NCBI GenBank assembly: GCA_036872755.1
Contig: JAVHNS010000004.1
Location: 744,001-808,000, forward strand
Source: Orbilia blumenaviensis
Taxonomy: Eukaryota; Ascomycota; Orbiliomycetes; Orbiliales; Orbiliaceae
Reading direction: 5' to 3'
Length of the DNA: 64,000 nt
A program made the translations under genes and the position numbers. The notes under the pieces were generated by a model. The model did no database searches and was not told the DNA's origin. It saw nothing but the letters and a program-made list of their open reading frames with translations. This document shows, piece by piece, positions 10,700-22,732 of this stretch (position 1 is its first letter; each line of letters opens with the position of its first letter).

Positions 10700-13600
10700 G
10701 CCGACATTTCAATATGTTAAATCGACTGTCTCTGATTCAATTCAGCTAAGAGATTAATTAATTGTCTTGAACGTATACATAATAGGAAAGGAATGAAAAA
10801 CTAGCTACTCTGTTAATAGGAAATAATCCTTGTGTTCCTCATTTTGTCGTAGCGTCATAAACCAGCCCCCTTCTTGCCCTACCATAACAGACGTTCCGGT
10901 TCAGAACTGGTCCAGAGATTATGTTTATATAGAGTCAAGTTATGTAGCGGTTCGAAGTCTCAGAGCGAGCTGGAGGCTTGAGGAGGGTCGTTATATATCT
11001 ACCATGTAATTCGTAAACCCGATTAGTGAAGCCTTTTTGGTTTATTCGCCACCTCACATGTCGGGATGTTTCATGATTCCGCATAAGTGTATCTTGATAC
11101 ACATTTATTCTGCCTGTCTATACTATGAGTTAGAGAGAGCCGACTGTACGCTTTAAGAGGGTTAATGAAACCTGTAGATACCTAGCGAAATTTCGAAAGT
11201 TAACAGTCTTGTGACAAAGCTTGCGTTGTGTTTAGGAATTCGCAAATTGTGGAACTAGTGTCGGGACTGTCATCTGGCGGGATTGATTCTAGTGTAAAAA
11301 AGTCAAAGAGGACAACCAAACTCCTTCTCATAATCAGGAATTTGGCAAACTTTCATGGTAGGTGGTTTCTGAATTAATGGACATTGATGAATGTGATTGG
11401 GATGGGAGGATACGTAGAGGAAAGCTTCGCTGAGACAATTTGTTGGGAGCTCGAGGACTATGACACGACAACGTTGCGCTTGGGAACAAGCCTAGACATC
11501 GGAGAGTAACGACGAGTGGCTGAATAGGTTTATGTTCGTAGTAGACGTAAGAGCGCCTGTAATGCGGAACGGAGGATAAGTGTTATAGCTATACCGGGTC
11601 GATGTAAGATTATGAGTGTTGTTCAAGCTTTCAGTTTGTAAAACGAAGCCGTCTACTAGGACACCCTCCAATCATAGCGCTATACTATTGAAGGTATACG
11701 GCAGCCTAGAACCCCAAGCCACTTAGTACTTGAAACATATGAACCCACATTGGGTTGTACCCAACGGATGTCCGCCCCAGTAGGCTATACGGCTTCGGGA
11801 AACAATAAACCAGTGTGTTATATTTTGCTCAGTGCAGGATACTCTCGAGCCTTCTTGCCTACTAGTCATTTTCTTCTTGGAATGGTGGGCCACTATAGTG
11901 GGATTTGTCTTCTTGCATCACGACACCAACTTGAAGTTACGTTAATATTTTTGGTAAGAGAATATACACCTGCAGATATCTGCAACCCTTGCTAACTTTT
12001 TCTTTGTTATTGATTTAATTTTTCAGATATATGTCTTATATCTACCACCGCGGACATAAGAAAGAGGGGTAAGGATTCTAATGACCCACTTGTAGCATCC
12101 AGGGCACCTTTCTATTTCCGGCGCCCTTGAGTTTAGACTGTGAGTAGACTTTCATTCCGGCATGATGATGTCCCCTAGGTGCAAAATCTTTATGTAATTA
12201 GATCTACGTATATTCATTCTATTATATCTGCTACGATAGAGTATCGTCCAACTCATAGTAGTAGTCCCTGGAGGCAGCTTGAAGCCATATTGTCGTGTGC
12301 CATGATATCAACAGTAAGATAGATCTACTGGTCGATAAACAGCGCAACCCCCTACTCGAATAACCGGTTCTTAATGACATGACTGAGTAGACGGCGCCTA
12401 GGGTCGCCCGAGGTGCCATTATCAGCTTTTAAAGTTTATAACCATAACCGAATATTATCTGCGTAGTACAAGTGGTTAGGGCGTGCATATGCATGTACTT
12501 CAAACTCCGAACAGGATATCCACACGGAGTTGCTCGGAAAAAGGTAAGGTCGATTTAGCTGCATATCTAGCTGCATAAAGTATAACTAATGATAGGCAAA
12601 CCCCTTCCGGGATTGGATCTAAAGCCAAAGCTTACCAGGGTATGGGACCCAGAGGAAGCATGGTTAATAGGTCTGCTGGTTTTAGGGGGGCTGTCTTGGG
12701 ATACTGGATCCATGGAAACATGCGACAATTAGTCAGGGCTTTCAAGGCAAGGCGAATGCGCCTGCACCCTCCATAAGTACCAACCAAAAAAGAACGGGCA
12801 CCCGTATAGACCTAGGAATTTTCGATCTGAAACGGTAGGAGGGTCGCCTACTGAAATATCAGCCAGTTCCAACGCGCAACCGCTGCGGGCTGTTGGAATT
12901 ATATTCTTAATATCAGATCGATATTTGGTTGCGTCATATACTAGATGGCTCCTATTCGGCAGCCGCCTGATCTCGCAATCTCGCCCCAAACTGTGGGTCC
13001 TAAAGCGTAACTATATTCACTGGCTGGGATGTTCTCTCAACCAGTGACACATTCTAGTATGACAACATCATAAATGCTTTCGCAGGATATGTGTACCTAT
13101 GACCTTCCTCAAAGCATGTTCCATTCTAGTCAAAAAAAGTCATTCCTTATTTCCTCTAGAATATTAGTACGGTTTGACACGGGAAATCTCATCCTCAGGG
13201 TTCTCTGGGTGGCGTGGCAATCTGCAAGCATGGTAATCGAATCCACTGACTCCGTCCAGGACAAGCGAGGGCGCCTCATACATTCGGTTTTCCGTGTCTT
13301 TTCGTCCCGTTAGGATATTTCGGGCTTAGTGAGGGCCGGCTCGACGCCGGGCCGGAGGCACCATGGTACCCGCCCGGGCTCCACATTGCACCCGTTATTG
13401 TTCACTCTACCCTGTCACTACGCTCTAACCGACACTCTGTTGTAAAAGAAAGAAAAAACAGCATGAAAAAAAAACACATTAGGAGCTGGATGATGCCGAT
13501 CTTATGTAAGAATACTAATAAAAGAATAATCCAATTGAATGAATGTAAAAACTACAATCAGAATTAAATGGACCACCGACTGCTAGTACTGATTCATGAA

Positions 13601-15212
13601 CGGGTGGTGAGTGCTCGTAAGGATCCTGTTGCATTTTTTTCCTTCAACACACAGCCAAACCGCATAGGAAGATATCGGGATCACGGTTAGCAAACGTTGG
13701 TGGCGTTTTTAGGATTATCGGTTCCAAGGGTTGGCCAAAGGATAGTCCAGCCAAACTATTATGGCGTGAGAGCATCAAAAGCTTAGCCTGAGGCAGAGCT
13801 CTTGTCAAAAAAAATCTGTTCCTCTCTCATGACATCAGCCGGATTTGCAAACCTGCATGCATGTACAGCTGAAAACTCCGCACATACATGCATTTCTGCA
13901 GACGTTTTTGAAGCAATCGCCAAAGCGGGTGTTGTCAACGGTCCACTTATGGTCTGGAACGGTTTAGCTCTGTTCGTTTTGACCATTAAGGTCATAGTGC
14001 CAGAGATGTGGCGGTTTCGTGGCGTTCGCTTGGCTATGCAGAGTGGAGACACAATAAGAAGCAAAGAGATATTCGAATTTCAAAGACTCTTTGCTTTGAC
14101 TTGAAAGAGAAGAGATCCGCAATATTTTCTTAAGCCAGTGAACTCACAAGTCGGAAAATTTAACACGGTGGCATTTACCCTTACTATTTTTAACGCCGTC
14201 AGTTGAGAAATAAGAATCCCATAGACCTGGCCTTATCGTGTTGAGATTGTTGGATTCTGAAGATCCCGTCTTAATCGATAAAGGACCATGGCGGAGAAGT
14301 GGGAGGCGGATGTTTTAGCTGGTCGGGTAGACCCGTTTTGCCTGGTAGAGTTAGCTTATGCTGTTAGCATGCCGTGTAACGCATTTACTGGTAGACTGAT
14401 CTTGTTTCAAAATACGTGCATGTCTTCCACCACCACCTAACTACCGGTTTGCTAAAAGTTGAGGCTTACCGCGGATAAAGAGTAAGCCTTGATCATTTAC
14501 AGGCTATTTTTGCTATAAGAACTAGTACAAAGTGAGGTTTTAAGCAGTCACGAGATATAGCATGAAATGTATGTCTCATGTCTACGTCCAACTAAAGATT
14601 AGCGTCTCGCCATGTTCATGTCCCCACAATCTTCATCTGATCGATAACGTGATAGACTTAAAGGCGCCTAAACCTAACTGTAGTAAATGAGACAGAACGC
14701 GGGCCAACGGTTCGGATGGAGGTTTCTGCACGGCCCGTTCGAGTTCGAGATCAGTCAGGGCTCTGCTGCGCATGTGGGTCCAGTGTCATAATATAACGCT
14801 ATTATTTTACGCGCACATGCATAAAACTTTACTTTTGATTTGCTCGATTTAAGGAAGACGAAGATGGATATGATCTACAGGACCATGGCGGTAATAAGAA
14901 CATAATCACGTACGCGAGCGTCATACGGGACTGCCTGCAGAACGCCATCGAAGCCACGCATTTACGGGTCTAGCATTGCAGCGAGCTCCCATTGTGTAAC
15001 GGGAGGTGGGTAGCCATTTATGGTATCAAATCGATGAATATCGGGTCCAGCCATATCCTCACAGCCAGGCAGTCTGGTAATTGACGATTGAGAGGCTTCA
15101 TCGGTGACAGAAGCAAAACCAACGGCGATATACTGTAAACTGTGAAGGGAGAACTCAGTGCTAAACAATACGAAGTAGGTCTCCAGATAATGACCACGAA
15201 GATACGCTTTTT
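10700..15212. other. Long gene-poor stretch
   Basis: About 4.5 kb without a supported gene. Open frames at 11750-11995, 12729-12989, 13802-14104 (and its minus-strand shadow 13783-14064) and 14962-15168 (minus) are short, mostly begin with TTG rather than ATG, and have no family I recognise. The minus frame at 14962-15168 has protein-like composition and could be a relic exon. The rest looks like decayed intergenic sequence. Confidence 0.35.
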
Positions 15213-15224
15213 TTCAATATAAAA
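15213..15224 (+). promoter_or_regulatory. TATA box of the small secreted protein gene
   Basis: CAATATAAAAGG lies about 160 bp before the ATG at 15383, with no other gene between. The spacing leaves room for an untranslated leader. Confidence 0.5.
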
Positions 15225-15382
15225 GGAGCGTATTCCTCCCTTTCAAATTTAAAATCATCATTCAATATCACCATCGATATCGGATTACAAGCAACAGAAC
15301 AGATTAATATAATCTAAGCCCTTATATTCCTACACGATTTAATACACAGACAGTCCTAATTAAATCAATTAATCCATTCATC

Positions 15383-16047
15383 ATGTTCTTCTCCAAGTTT
15401 CTCGTCATCCTCGGAGCCGCCGCCGCTGCCAGCGCTGGTAAGAGCCAATTCCTGTCTATATTCAAACCTACGGCGTCAGCTCAAATATGCTAATTATCAC
15501 ATGTAGCCATCCTCCCTTCCAGCTCCAAGCAACCAGTAGAGTAAGCCGTCTATTTCAAACCAACCTTGCAAACACTAAAAAAGTTCCATTTCTAATATAA
15601 AATACATCGGTCAGGGCTGTTCACGAAAAACGTGCCATTACAGGTCCATTCAAGTTGCAAGTCCAAGGTGGAGCCTTCGATGGTTTATATGTTGTAGGAG
15701 CATATGACACCACTGGAGCTTTTATCTCCAATATTACTGAAGCTGTTCCATTCTCCCTTGGTGTTAGCGGCCTCCTCCGAAGCCCCGTGGGAAGGCCCGG
15801 CATTCTTGGTCTCCCTACTATTGCTTGGATCTTTTTCGACGATGGATACAGTGAGCCTATCACCGGCTGTTCGATCGATCCTGTTACCGATATTCTCACT
15901 GGTTGTACAGGCACATACGGTTCTTACACCTATAGTGTTTTCGGGGCTGTTTCAGGACCCGAAGTTTGGGCATTGGGAAATGCTGGTACCAACTGGGCAG
16001 CTGAAGATGGATATGCTTTCACTGCTCTTAAGGCTATTGCCATTTAA
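15383..16047 (+). CDS. Small secreted protein, three exons
   Basis: Exons 15383-15437, 15507-15540 and 15615-16047 join in frame to give 173 residues. Introns have GTAAGA/GTAAGC donors and TAG/CAG acceptors. The N-terminus (MFFSKFLVILGAAAAASA) is a clear signal peptide. It is followed by a short propeptide ending in a Lys-Arg site (HEKR, then AITGPF) typical of KEX2 cleavage. The mature part (about 135 residues) is rich in Gly, aromatic and beta-branched residues and has only two cysteines, which suggests a compact beta fold. It is probably secreted to the cell surface or medium. The family is unknown to me. A dead paralogue lies at 6964-7215, so the family has been duplicated locally. Confidence 0.85.
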
Positions 16048-16131
16048 TCACGCTACGGACATCCCGTTGCGTTCGGGTGCCCATTTATGGTCGTGATGAC
16101 GATCATGATTAGTTCTAAATATATATGGTAG

Positions 16132-16153
16132 CTCGCATCTCTCTCGATGCGAG
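16132..16153 (+). other. Hairpin in the 3' region of 15383-16047
   Basis: CTCGCAT (16132-16138) and ATGCGAG (16147-16153) are perfect 7-bp arms around an 8-nt loop, about 85 nt after the stop codon. It could be a 3' UTR structure. No function can be inferred from sequence alone. Confidence 0.4.
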
Positions 16154-18525
16154 AACGGACGGGTATTGGGTTACTACTACAGCGCTAGCTATTCGTCACT
16201 CTTTTAATTTAATGTATTTATTCCACAGATCAGATGACCAATTGATCAAATTATGACACACACACACATTTATAGCTCTCGCTATTACAGAAACAGGAAA
16301 TTCAAGCAGTAAAAATATCAATTTGAAGGAAACTTAGAAATATTTAATATTCGGAAGCAGTCACAGAAAGGTACGCAATACTTCTACGGTATATAGTTAG
16401 GTATATAGTTGTAGACATGATACCATATACATATATGGTCAACACCATCAGTAATATTTGGCACCATATATTGCAAAATTTGAATTCTAAGGCCAGCTTC
16501 GGAGAGACGCATCAATGCGTTATGGAGGGGTTTTCACGGATTGAAATAATATGAAGTATTTTCTAAAGAGGAACTAGTTTAGCTAGGCAACACTGGCAAA
16601 TGGCGGATACATCCATATGTCATATATCTCCTATTGGAACTTGCACCGGCACCATGAAAAGCTCGGTAGATACTAGCAAATATATTAATACATTCAAGGA
16701 AGCTGTACAGAAAACCCAAGACACGGACGTAGCGTGAACAGTTCCCATATTCATCCTAGAGTTGTAGCAGGGTGGTCAACTTGCGCTGGTGCGAGAAAGT
16801 GCAGCTGTCTGGAATACCCTTCTCCAACCAAAAATTACTACCTGAACCTGAAACCGTGAGAGATTTCAGTTCCTTAGCGCTTTACCTATCTGTGATAGTT
16901 CATATCGCATCGTCTCACACCAAGCGCGCGAGCGATACCACCACGGTCACGCATACAGAATGTACAATAACTAGAACCCTCTTCGTATAGCAGCCAAAAC
17001 GTCTTAGAAATTCGAACGACAAATTATGAAGAGAAATAGCAAAGCAAAATAACCGGAGTGAGATGGCGGAATAAAGTGATATCCTTATCTAAAATTATGA
17101 TGTAAATCACTTCGGTACACACTACTAAACTAAACTTTACGCGAAATTCGAAATCAAGAGGTATATGATTGGCTATTAGCTCTGAGGACCCTGTTAGCGC
17201 AACCGGGTCGAACCGAGGCTCCAAGGCTCTGAACGGTCGGCGAAATCGATCTCAATTATTTTGCCTTGATAGGGAAGTTGTGAATCAATTTTTAATCTTG
17301 TCCGCTTGGCATATTTTTGACTAATCAATGCATGATACTTTCGACTGTCTTAACGATCCCAGGATTTTTTTATCCTGGCCCCTTTCCCACATGGCCTCCC
17401 TGATTTGGAAATTATAGGCTTCTGAAATTTAACTTTTTGGGGTCGAACAAAAATGATCAAGGTACAAAACATTCTGTTACCACATCGTCAATTGATTAAA
17501 AACCCCTGGTCGTCTGCAACCGATGCACAAATAGACTTGAAAACCCGACTAGTTGATTATAATACAAGCATAATATTACATTGCGTTTCCGCCCTGCAAG
17601 GCCAAGGTACGGGCCTCGCCTGGCGACAAGACCCCGGGGAATTCTCCTTCAAGACCCAGAATTTATATAAATATAACGTAATCCGAAAGTTTACATATTC
17701 TCGGCGATGTTAGCCTAACGCCATGCCCAAGAGCCAAAGAGCAATCCACAGATAGTTATCGTATGTATAATAACAAACGAGATCTGGGATCCCAGGTGTG
17801 TACGTATAGCAAGTGCTATCAGTAAAATCCCGCATCGGCGGCCCACTGGTGTCATAGAATTCAACTGCGCTGGTGTTTCCGTCAATGAAGATGTACAAGA
17901 GAAATTGAAATTACATTTTGATATCAGCTTAGGATATTAGCCAATATAAGGAAAGATTTTGAAGCGATAACAATGGGAATTGTCTGTTGAAGACATCGCA
18001 AGCCTCTACAGCGGGCAACTTAACACTACTATCAATATAGAATCGTTCCCCGGTTTAAAGCTTGTGGCAGGGGACGCTGTACCTATATGTACCTTACAGC
18101 TAAACGTTTCCCAAAAGGGCCAAAACCTAGTGGGGTACTCGTTGCGTATTTGCTGCGAACTAAGACTTGATGGAATTGCGGCTAGTTGCGGTGATGAAGT
18201 TATGCGACTTTCGGGTGCTTTAGGCCCCGGGCTCGCATGTACATGGCTGATGCTGAGGATCTCGCTATTAATGTTACAAGGAACTGAGATATTTCATGTC
18301 TTCATACAACTGGCGCTACAGTGTGCATCGATCCGCGGTGCCAGTATCGAACGCAGTAGGTGGAATTTTAGTAAGTAAATCCGGCTTCCCAATATTTCTA
18401 AGTTTGAGAGGGGCAACATGGGGATGGGCTACAGGATTCTGGTGCTATCGCATCTCGTAGATTCAGTTCAAACGTTTGTATGACTACAAGCCTTGCAGTA
18501 ACCATCGAACATGAACTCTCCGGGT
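16154..18525. other. Intergenic, possible relic exons near 17710-18378
   Basis: No gene is supported. The minus frame 17710-17898 and the plus frame 17980-18378 have protein-like stretches (the latter contains SFPGLKLVAGDAVPICTLQL), but the plus frame lacks an ATG start and neither has a recognisable family. They may be decayed secreted-protein genes. Confidence 0.3.
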
Positions 18526-18537
18526 GGAATATAAATA
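18526..18537 (+). promoter_or_regulatory. TATA box of the cysteine-rich peptide gene
   Basis: GAATATAAATAC lies about 220 bp before the ATG at 18751. It is the best TATA match in the upstream region. The intervening sequence would be a long leader. Confidence 0.4.
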
Positions 18538-18750
18538 CCGTCTTCTTTCGTCGTGCCTCAGAATTATTCTTGAGAAGTCCAGCACATCAAAGAAATCCCC
18601 ACCTGCACTAGCTCACAGAAGCCCTCAAATTTATACCAACAAATTTCACAAAACTACTATAAATGTATGCAAAAGGGTCCATTTCTATCTAAAGAAGTCC
18701 TTGAGACTCTGGCTAACTTAACTACCTCTTCAATCTAAAGTACTACCATA

Positions 18751-19107
18751 ATGCGCTTCTCGACCTTGACTCTCGCCCTCGGCCTTGTTGCCACCGCCCT
18801 CTCCAGCGCTATCCCACAACCCGCTGCGGATACCGTATTAGAGCCAATCTCCGAAGCCCTAACCGACATTGCTATGGATAATACCCTTGATAAGCGCGCC
18901 TGCGTCTACAATGGCTGCAAATGCAACAGTAGGGTTGGAACCGCCTACGTTACCGGCATCTACTGCGGAAAATGCTACCAAGTTTCCAAGTTTGGTAAAG
19001 GCGGAAAGTCCACTGATGCCTACCAGTGTGGCAGTGGCGGAAGCTGCTGCAGATATGGTGCTCGCGAATCCTGCGCTGTTCCTAAGTGGGGACCTTGTGG
19101 TAGATAG
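18751..19107 (+). CDS. Small secreted cysteine-rich protein with KEX2-type propeptide
   Basis: A single exon encodes 118 residues. Residues 1-20 (MRFSTLTLALGLVATALSSA) form a signal peptide. An acidic propeptide follows and ends in LDKR at about residue 49, a classical KEX2 cleavage site. The mature part of about 69 residues begins ACVYNGCKCN, has ten cysteines including one CC pair, and is Gly- and Lys-rich. Ten cysteines suggest up to five disulfides and a stable extracellular fold. This layout is typical of effector-like or antimicrobial-type fungal peptides, but I cannot assign a family. The ATG context (ACCATAATGC) and the signal peptide support the start. Confidence 0.85.
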   Translation: MRFSTLTLALGLVATALSSAIPQPAADTVLEPISEALTDIAMDNTLDKRACVYNGCKCNSRVGTAYVTGIYCGKCYQVSKFGKGGKSTDAYQCGSGGSCCRYGARESCAVPKWGPCGR

Positions 19108-19469
19108 GCAGCCTCATTAGTCGCCATTAGAATAGGCCCTCTCTCGCTCGGGCATAAAAGTCGAAGATCCTACCGTCTCATATGTATATCTATTAAAGCA
19201 TGTATATATACCACTTTGTACACTCCGGTCTCTGTAGAAGCAATTTACATGAGAACTAAAAGTTCTTTTTAAGACAAAATAACTGCGTTTTCAGGCAAAG
19301 ACAGAACATCTGGGAAGTTTACATAGTAGCTTGGATTATCGTTTTTTGTTTTTTGTTGGTAGCATCAAGTAATCTGCCAAGTTACACCTATTATAGCCAT
19401 AATCTGCTAACGTGATATACCAATGCGCGCCGTATATTACTTAATGTGACTCCAGATAATGCAAGTCGG
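19108..19469. other. Intergenic between convergent genes
   Basis: 3' flanks of the plus-strand peptide gene and the minus-strand cenC-like gene. AT-rich, no further feature seen. Confidence 0.4.
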
Positions 19470-20647
19470 CTATTCAGCGATTTCCCAAACTTGAAAACTA
19501 TCAAAGTAGAAGGTCTCGGTATCATCTGGACCTGCCCCGGACAAGTACACCGAGACTTGAATTGTCGTAGTATCGAAGTCGAAAATTTCCTCTGTAAAAG
19601 ACTCTACTGTTTGCCATTCGTTTGTTGCGCCCATGACCATTTTCGATGTTAACCCGATAGAGAAAGGAATCCAAGCGTTGGCTCTGGACGGACTGTCGAT
19701 CTTGTATTGAAATTTGAATCTATACTTTTTCCCAGTTTCAACTGGTATCTCTTGTTGGAACATGAATACACCTTTTTCACCGACCCAGTTGATTTTAAGA
19801 GCGTTGGGAGATGTAGAGCTGCTCTGATTCGGAGCGACCTCGTAGGTGCATTCATCGCAACCGGTGCCGCTTCCGAAGATTACCCAGTCACGAAAAGGCT
19901 CAACGGGGTCGTCGAAGCCGGAGTTCTTAATTAGTGGAAGGTAGGTAACCCTTGCCTCAACGTACTTCGTTTCAACGACGTAAAGCTCTTGAGTCTATTG
20001 ATGTCTGTTCGTCGAATTCTGTCCTAATATTACCTAACTAGGATGGGAGGTATTGCGGGGCCAACATACCAAAGTCGGAACCGTCTCCGTAGCACCGACG
20101 TAATCTGTGTACGTGGTAGTTCTTTTTGGCCTTCCGGACAGGAGGCAGTCGCAGGCGCTTTTAATTTTGACAGGATTTGTGGAGCACTTCTTCTCAATAT
20201 TCGAAACTGCCTTCCCGGGGATTTCATCGCGTTTGGCAGGCGGGGCTGGGGCGGCAGTGATTGTTGCCTCGACAGTGCCGGTCGTGACTGTTATTGTATC
20301 TGTGAATGTTGAGCGGTGCTCCGTGGTTTCACCAAACGTAACGGTGTAGGCGGTTTCGTAGACGACTGTTATGTCGGGTCGGATATCAAGATAACTTGAG
20401 CAATAGGCAAGACCAATTGACGTACTCCCTCGGATTGCTCGTAAGCAGTTGTTTGCATTGCATGCTTCGGTAAGTTAGAGAGAGTGCGCATGAGAAGAAA
20501 GGATACGTGTAGTGTAAAATAATTAATGTATCGCGTTGACTTACGTCCTCTTGCAGCAAGATCCACAGGAGTCGCATATACAATTCCGGCTACGAGTATA
20601 GAATAAAGGATGGAATTCATCATTTTGAATTTAGTAGATAGCCGCAT
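19470..20647 (-). CDS. Secreted protein with CBM/cenC-like C-terminal domain
   Basis: Four exons on the minus strand (20647-20545, 20464-20426, 20365-20070, 19994-19470) join in frame to 320 residues. Donors are GTAAGT, GTACGT and GTATGT, and introns are 80, 60 and 75 nt. The signal peptide is MMNSILYSILVAGIVYA (start at 20623 or 20620; the upstream ATG at 20647 adds nine residues). A short Cys motif CNANNCLRAIRG follows, then a Thr-rich segment, a Cys motif (CSTNPVKIKSACDCLLSG) and a C-terminal domain of about 150 residues. That domain begins LIKNSGFDDP and ends FYFDSFQVWEI, the usual borders of a galactose-binding-like, CBM4/9-type (cenC) jelly roll. It probably binds carbohydrate outside the cell; no catalytic domain is present. 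Confidence 0.85.
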
Positions 20648-21436
20648 GGTCCTCTTCCGTACACCGGGCTACTCTAGCTAAAGGAATCTACGGATTGTCG
20701 TATTTGAAGGAGAGGCGACCAATGTACCAGCTCGATCAGTGTCAGTAAATAAAATTCAAGGGACTGGTAGCAAATGCCAACTAGCTCCAAAGCCTGGTGA
20801 ATCTCCTATTTTATCCCCTGGACTTTCAGCCCTGCGATCGCAACCGTAAACATCCATTTGAGGGCTCGACTTTCATGCATACCAGCGTGAAGACACGGCT
20901 GAAATGCACCACCAAACCCTTCCCAGATAGCCGAGATCGCCAAGCTCTTGGCCGCAATAACAGTCAACATCAATCACAGGGTTGCCTCTTCCAGGTTTGT
21001 GTTACAAACTCTTTAATTACCTCTTTTAGAGGCTGTCCCCTCTCGATTAGGCTTTTTTTGTACGAGCAAACAAATTGAAAGGCCAGGTCCCAGATTTGTT
21101 AGAGACCGCTCTTGAAAGAAGCTTCCAGAGGTGTATATAGATAAGCACACCAAGTATCCCCTGGGTTTTTAGATTTCTAACGCTTCACATTTTCTACGTA
21201 GTGGTAGGCGGACAGTATATATATGGATATATAGTTTTGTGAGTATTCGAATCTGTGCGTGAAGATGCTACTTATATCATGAATCATAAGATTTCTATAG
21301 ATAACAGCCGGTGTCTAGATGTGGTCTAATTTCTCAACTAGACCCTACCTAGATACCAGATATGTCCAAACAGATCTATATCTAGAATGTGAATCTAGCT
21401 AACGGTTCTCAGCTAGATTACAATCGATTTTCTGCT
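20648..21436. other. Intergenic between two minus-strand genes
   Basis: Holds the promoter of the cenC-like gene and the 3' flank of the cupredoxin gene. The plus frame 20797-21078 is not convincing. Short TCTAGAT-type repeats near 21340-21410 are unexplained. Confidence 0.35.
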
Positions 21437-22556
21437 CTAGAAGCGGTGGAAGCGGAAGCTGCGCTTGGCCTCAGGCTTCGCGACAACGCCACCGCCAACG
21501 GCCTTTGGAGAAACGTTGTTTGGAGCCTTCTCCGCGGCGTCGGCATAAGCCTTGACGTCATCCTTTGGTCCCGGGTTAATAACACCGACCATACGACCCT
21601 GGCAATGCTTTCCGATAGAGCAGTAAAACCAGATGGGATTGCTATCCTCAACCTTGATGGTGAATGTGCCCGGCTGTTCGAATTTTTAGTACTCATCATA
21701 CTTAAATAAAAGACTTTGGAATCCGACATACCTTAGCAGCACCCCTGAAGGTACCAGAGTAGAAAGCATTGTCGGCTGGCTGGCATGGCTTATCGAAAAC
21801 ACCACGAACAACGGAGTGAGTACCTGATTGGAACTCAAAAACGATGGTATCGCCGGTGGCGGCCATCAACGACATTGGCTCAAAGAGATCTTTTCCATCA
21901 TCATCGGTTATGGCTTTGATGGTGTGAGTCTTAGGAGCAGGCTTCTTCTCATCGGCAGCTTAATTGACTGTTAGTATTACGATGCCCACAATGTGATAGT
22001 ATGAATGTTGGCATTATAAGTTACCTGGTTTCTCGTCATCTTCCTTTTTGTCGTCCTCCTCCTTCGCTGGAGCGGCTTTTCCGGCGGCCTTTTCCTCCTC
22101 CTTCTCTTCTTCCTTCTCTTCCTTCTTCTCTTCCTCTTTCTCTTCCTTCTTATCTTCCTCTTTGTCTTCTTTCTTCTCTTCCTCTTTCTCCTCCTTCTTC
22201 TCCTCCTTCTTCTCCTCCTTCTTCTCCTCCTCTTTTTCGTCCTCCTTGCCTCCCTTCTCGGGTTCTGGGGTGGCAGTTACAGTAACAGTCTTAGTGTAGG
22301 TTTTAGTTTGGTTCACCCATTTAACCACTGGTTTCGTCTTTGTGACAGTGCAGGTCTTGTAGACGACCTTCCACTTATCTTTGGTCACATATTGGACGAT
22401 AACCTTTGGCTTACCACCTTTTTCTCGGTCGTCACCGTAAGCGATAACAGAACTAATGCAAATACAATGAGTTAGCATAATTTGTCGCGCCCCTGGCAGG
22501 CCCGATATGACGTACCTGGTCAATAATCCAGCAATAAGTGCGAGTTGGAGACGCAT
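21437..22556 (-). CDS. Secreted cupredoxin (plastocyanin-like) with KEKE linker
   Basis: Four exons on the minus strand (22556-22516, 22452-22025, 21958-21732, 21673-21437) join in frame to 310 residues. Introns are 63, 66 and 58 nt with GTACGT, GTAACT and GTATGT donors. A signal peptide (MRLQLALIAGLLTSSVIA) leads to a basic Thr/Val-rich part, then about 60 residues made almost only of Glu and Lys, then a cupredoxin domain. That domain has the expected type 1 copper ligands: His in SGTHSVV, Cys in WFYCSIGKHC, the His in that same segment, and Met in GRMVGV. Fungal proteins of this type are extracellular or wall-associated copper proteins of unclear role. The long Glu/Lys linker between the signal peptide and the domain is unusual. 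The last residues (KRSFRFHRF) are basic, so no GPI signal is seen. Confidence 0.88.
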
Positions 22557-22723
22557 TGTGTAGTTTTTTTTAAAAGAGTGGATCTAAGCTTAAAAGTTTA
22601 GGAATATAGGGCTGAAAATGAGCGAATGAATCCTAATTGGATTTTTTTTAAGGAGTGACCTGATTCTGAGCTGGTGAACTGGGGCTCTAAAGGAACATTC
22701 TAACAACGTCGACCAGGCCGCCC

Positions 22724-22732
22724 ATTTTATAC
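22724..22732 (-). promoter_or_regulatory. TATA box of the cupredoxin gene
   Basis: GTATAAAAT on the minus strand, about 170 bp before the ATG at 22556. Confidence 0.5.

Noticed and set aside
13783..14104. Overlapping frames on both strands (100 and 93 residues)
   Set aside because: Both begin with TTG, neither has splice sites or a family, and they shadow each other.
17980..18378. Plus frame with protein-like stretches
   Set aside because: It begins with TTG, and the second half loses normal composition. It is kept only as a possible relic in the intergenic note.
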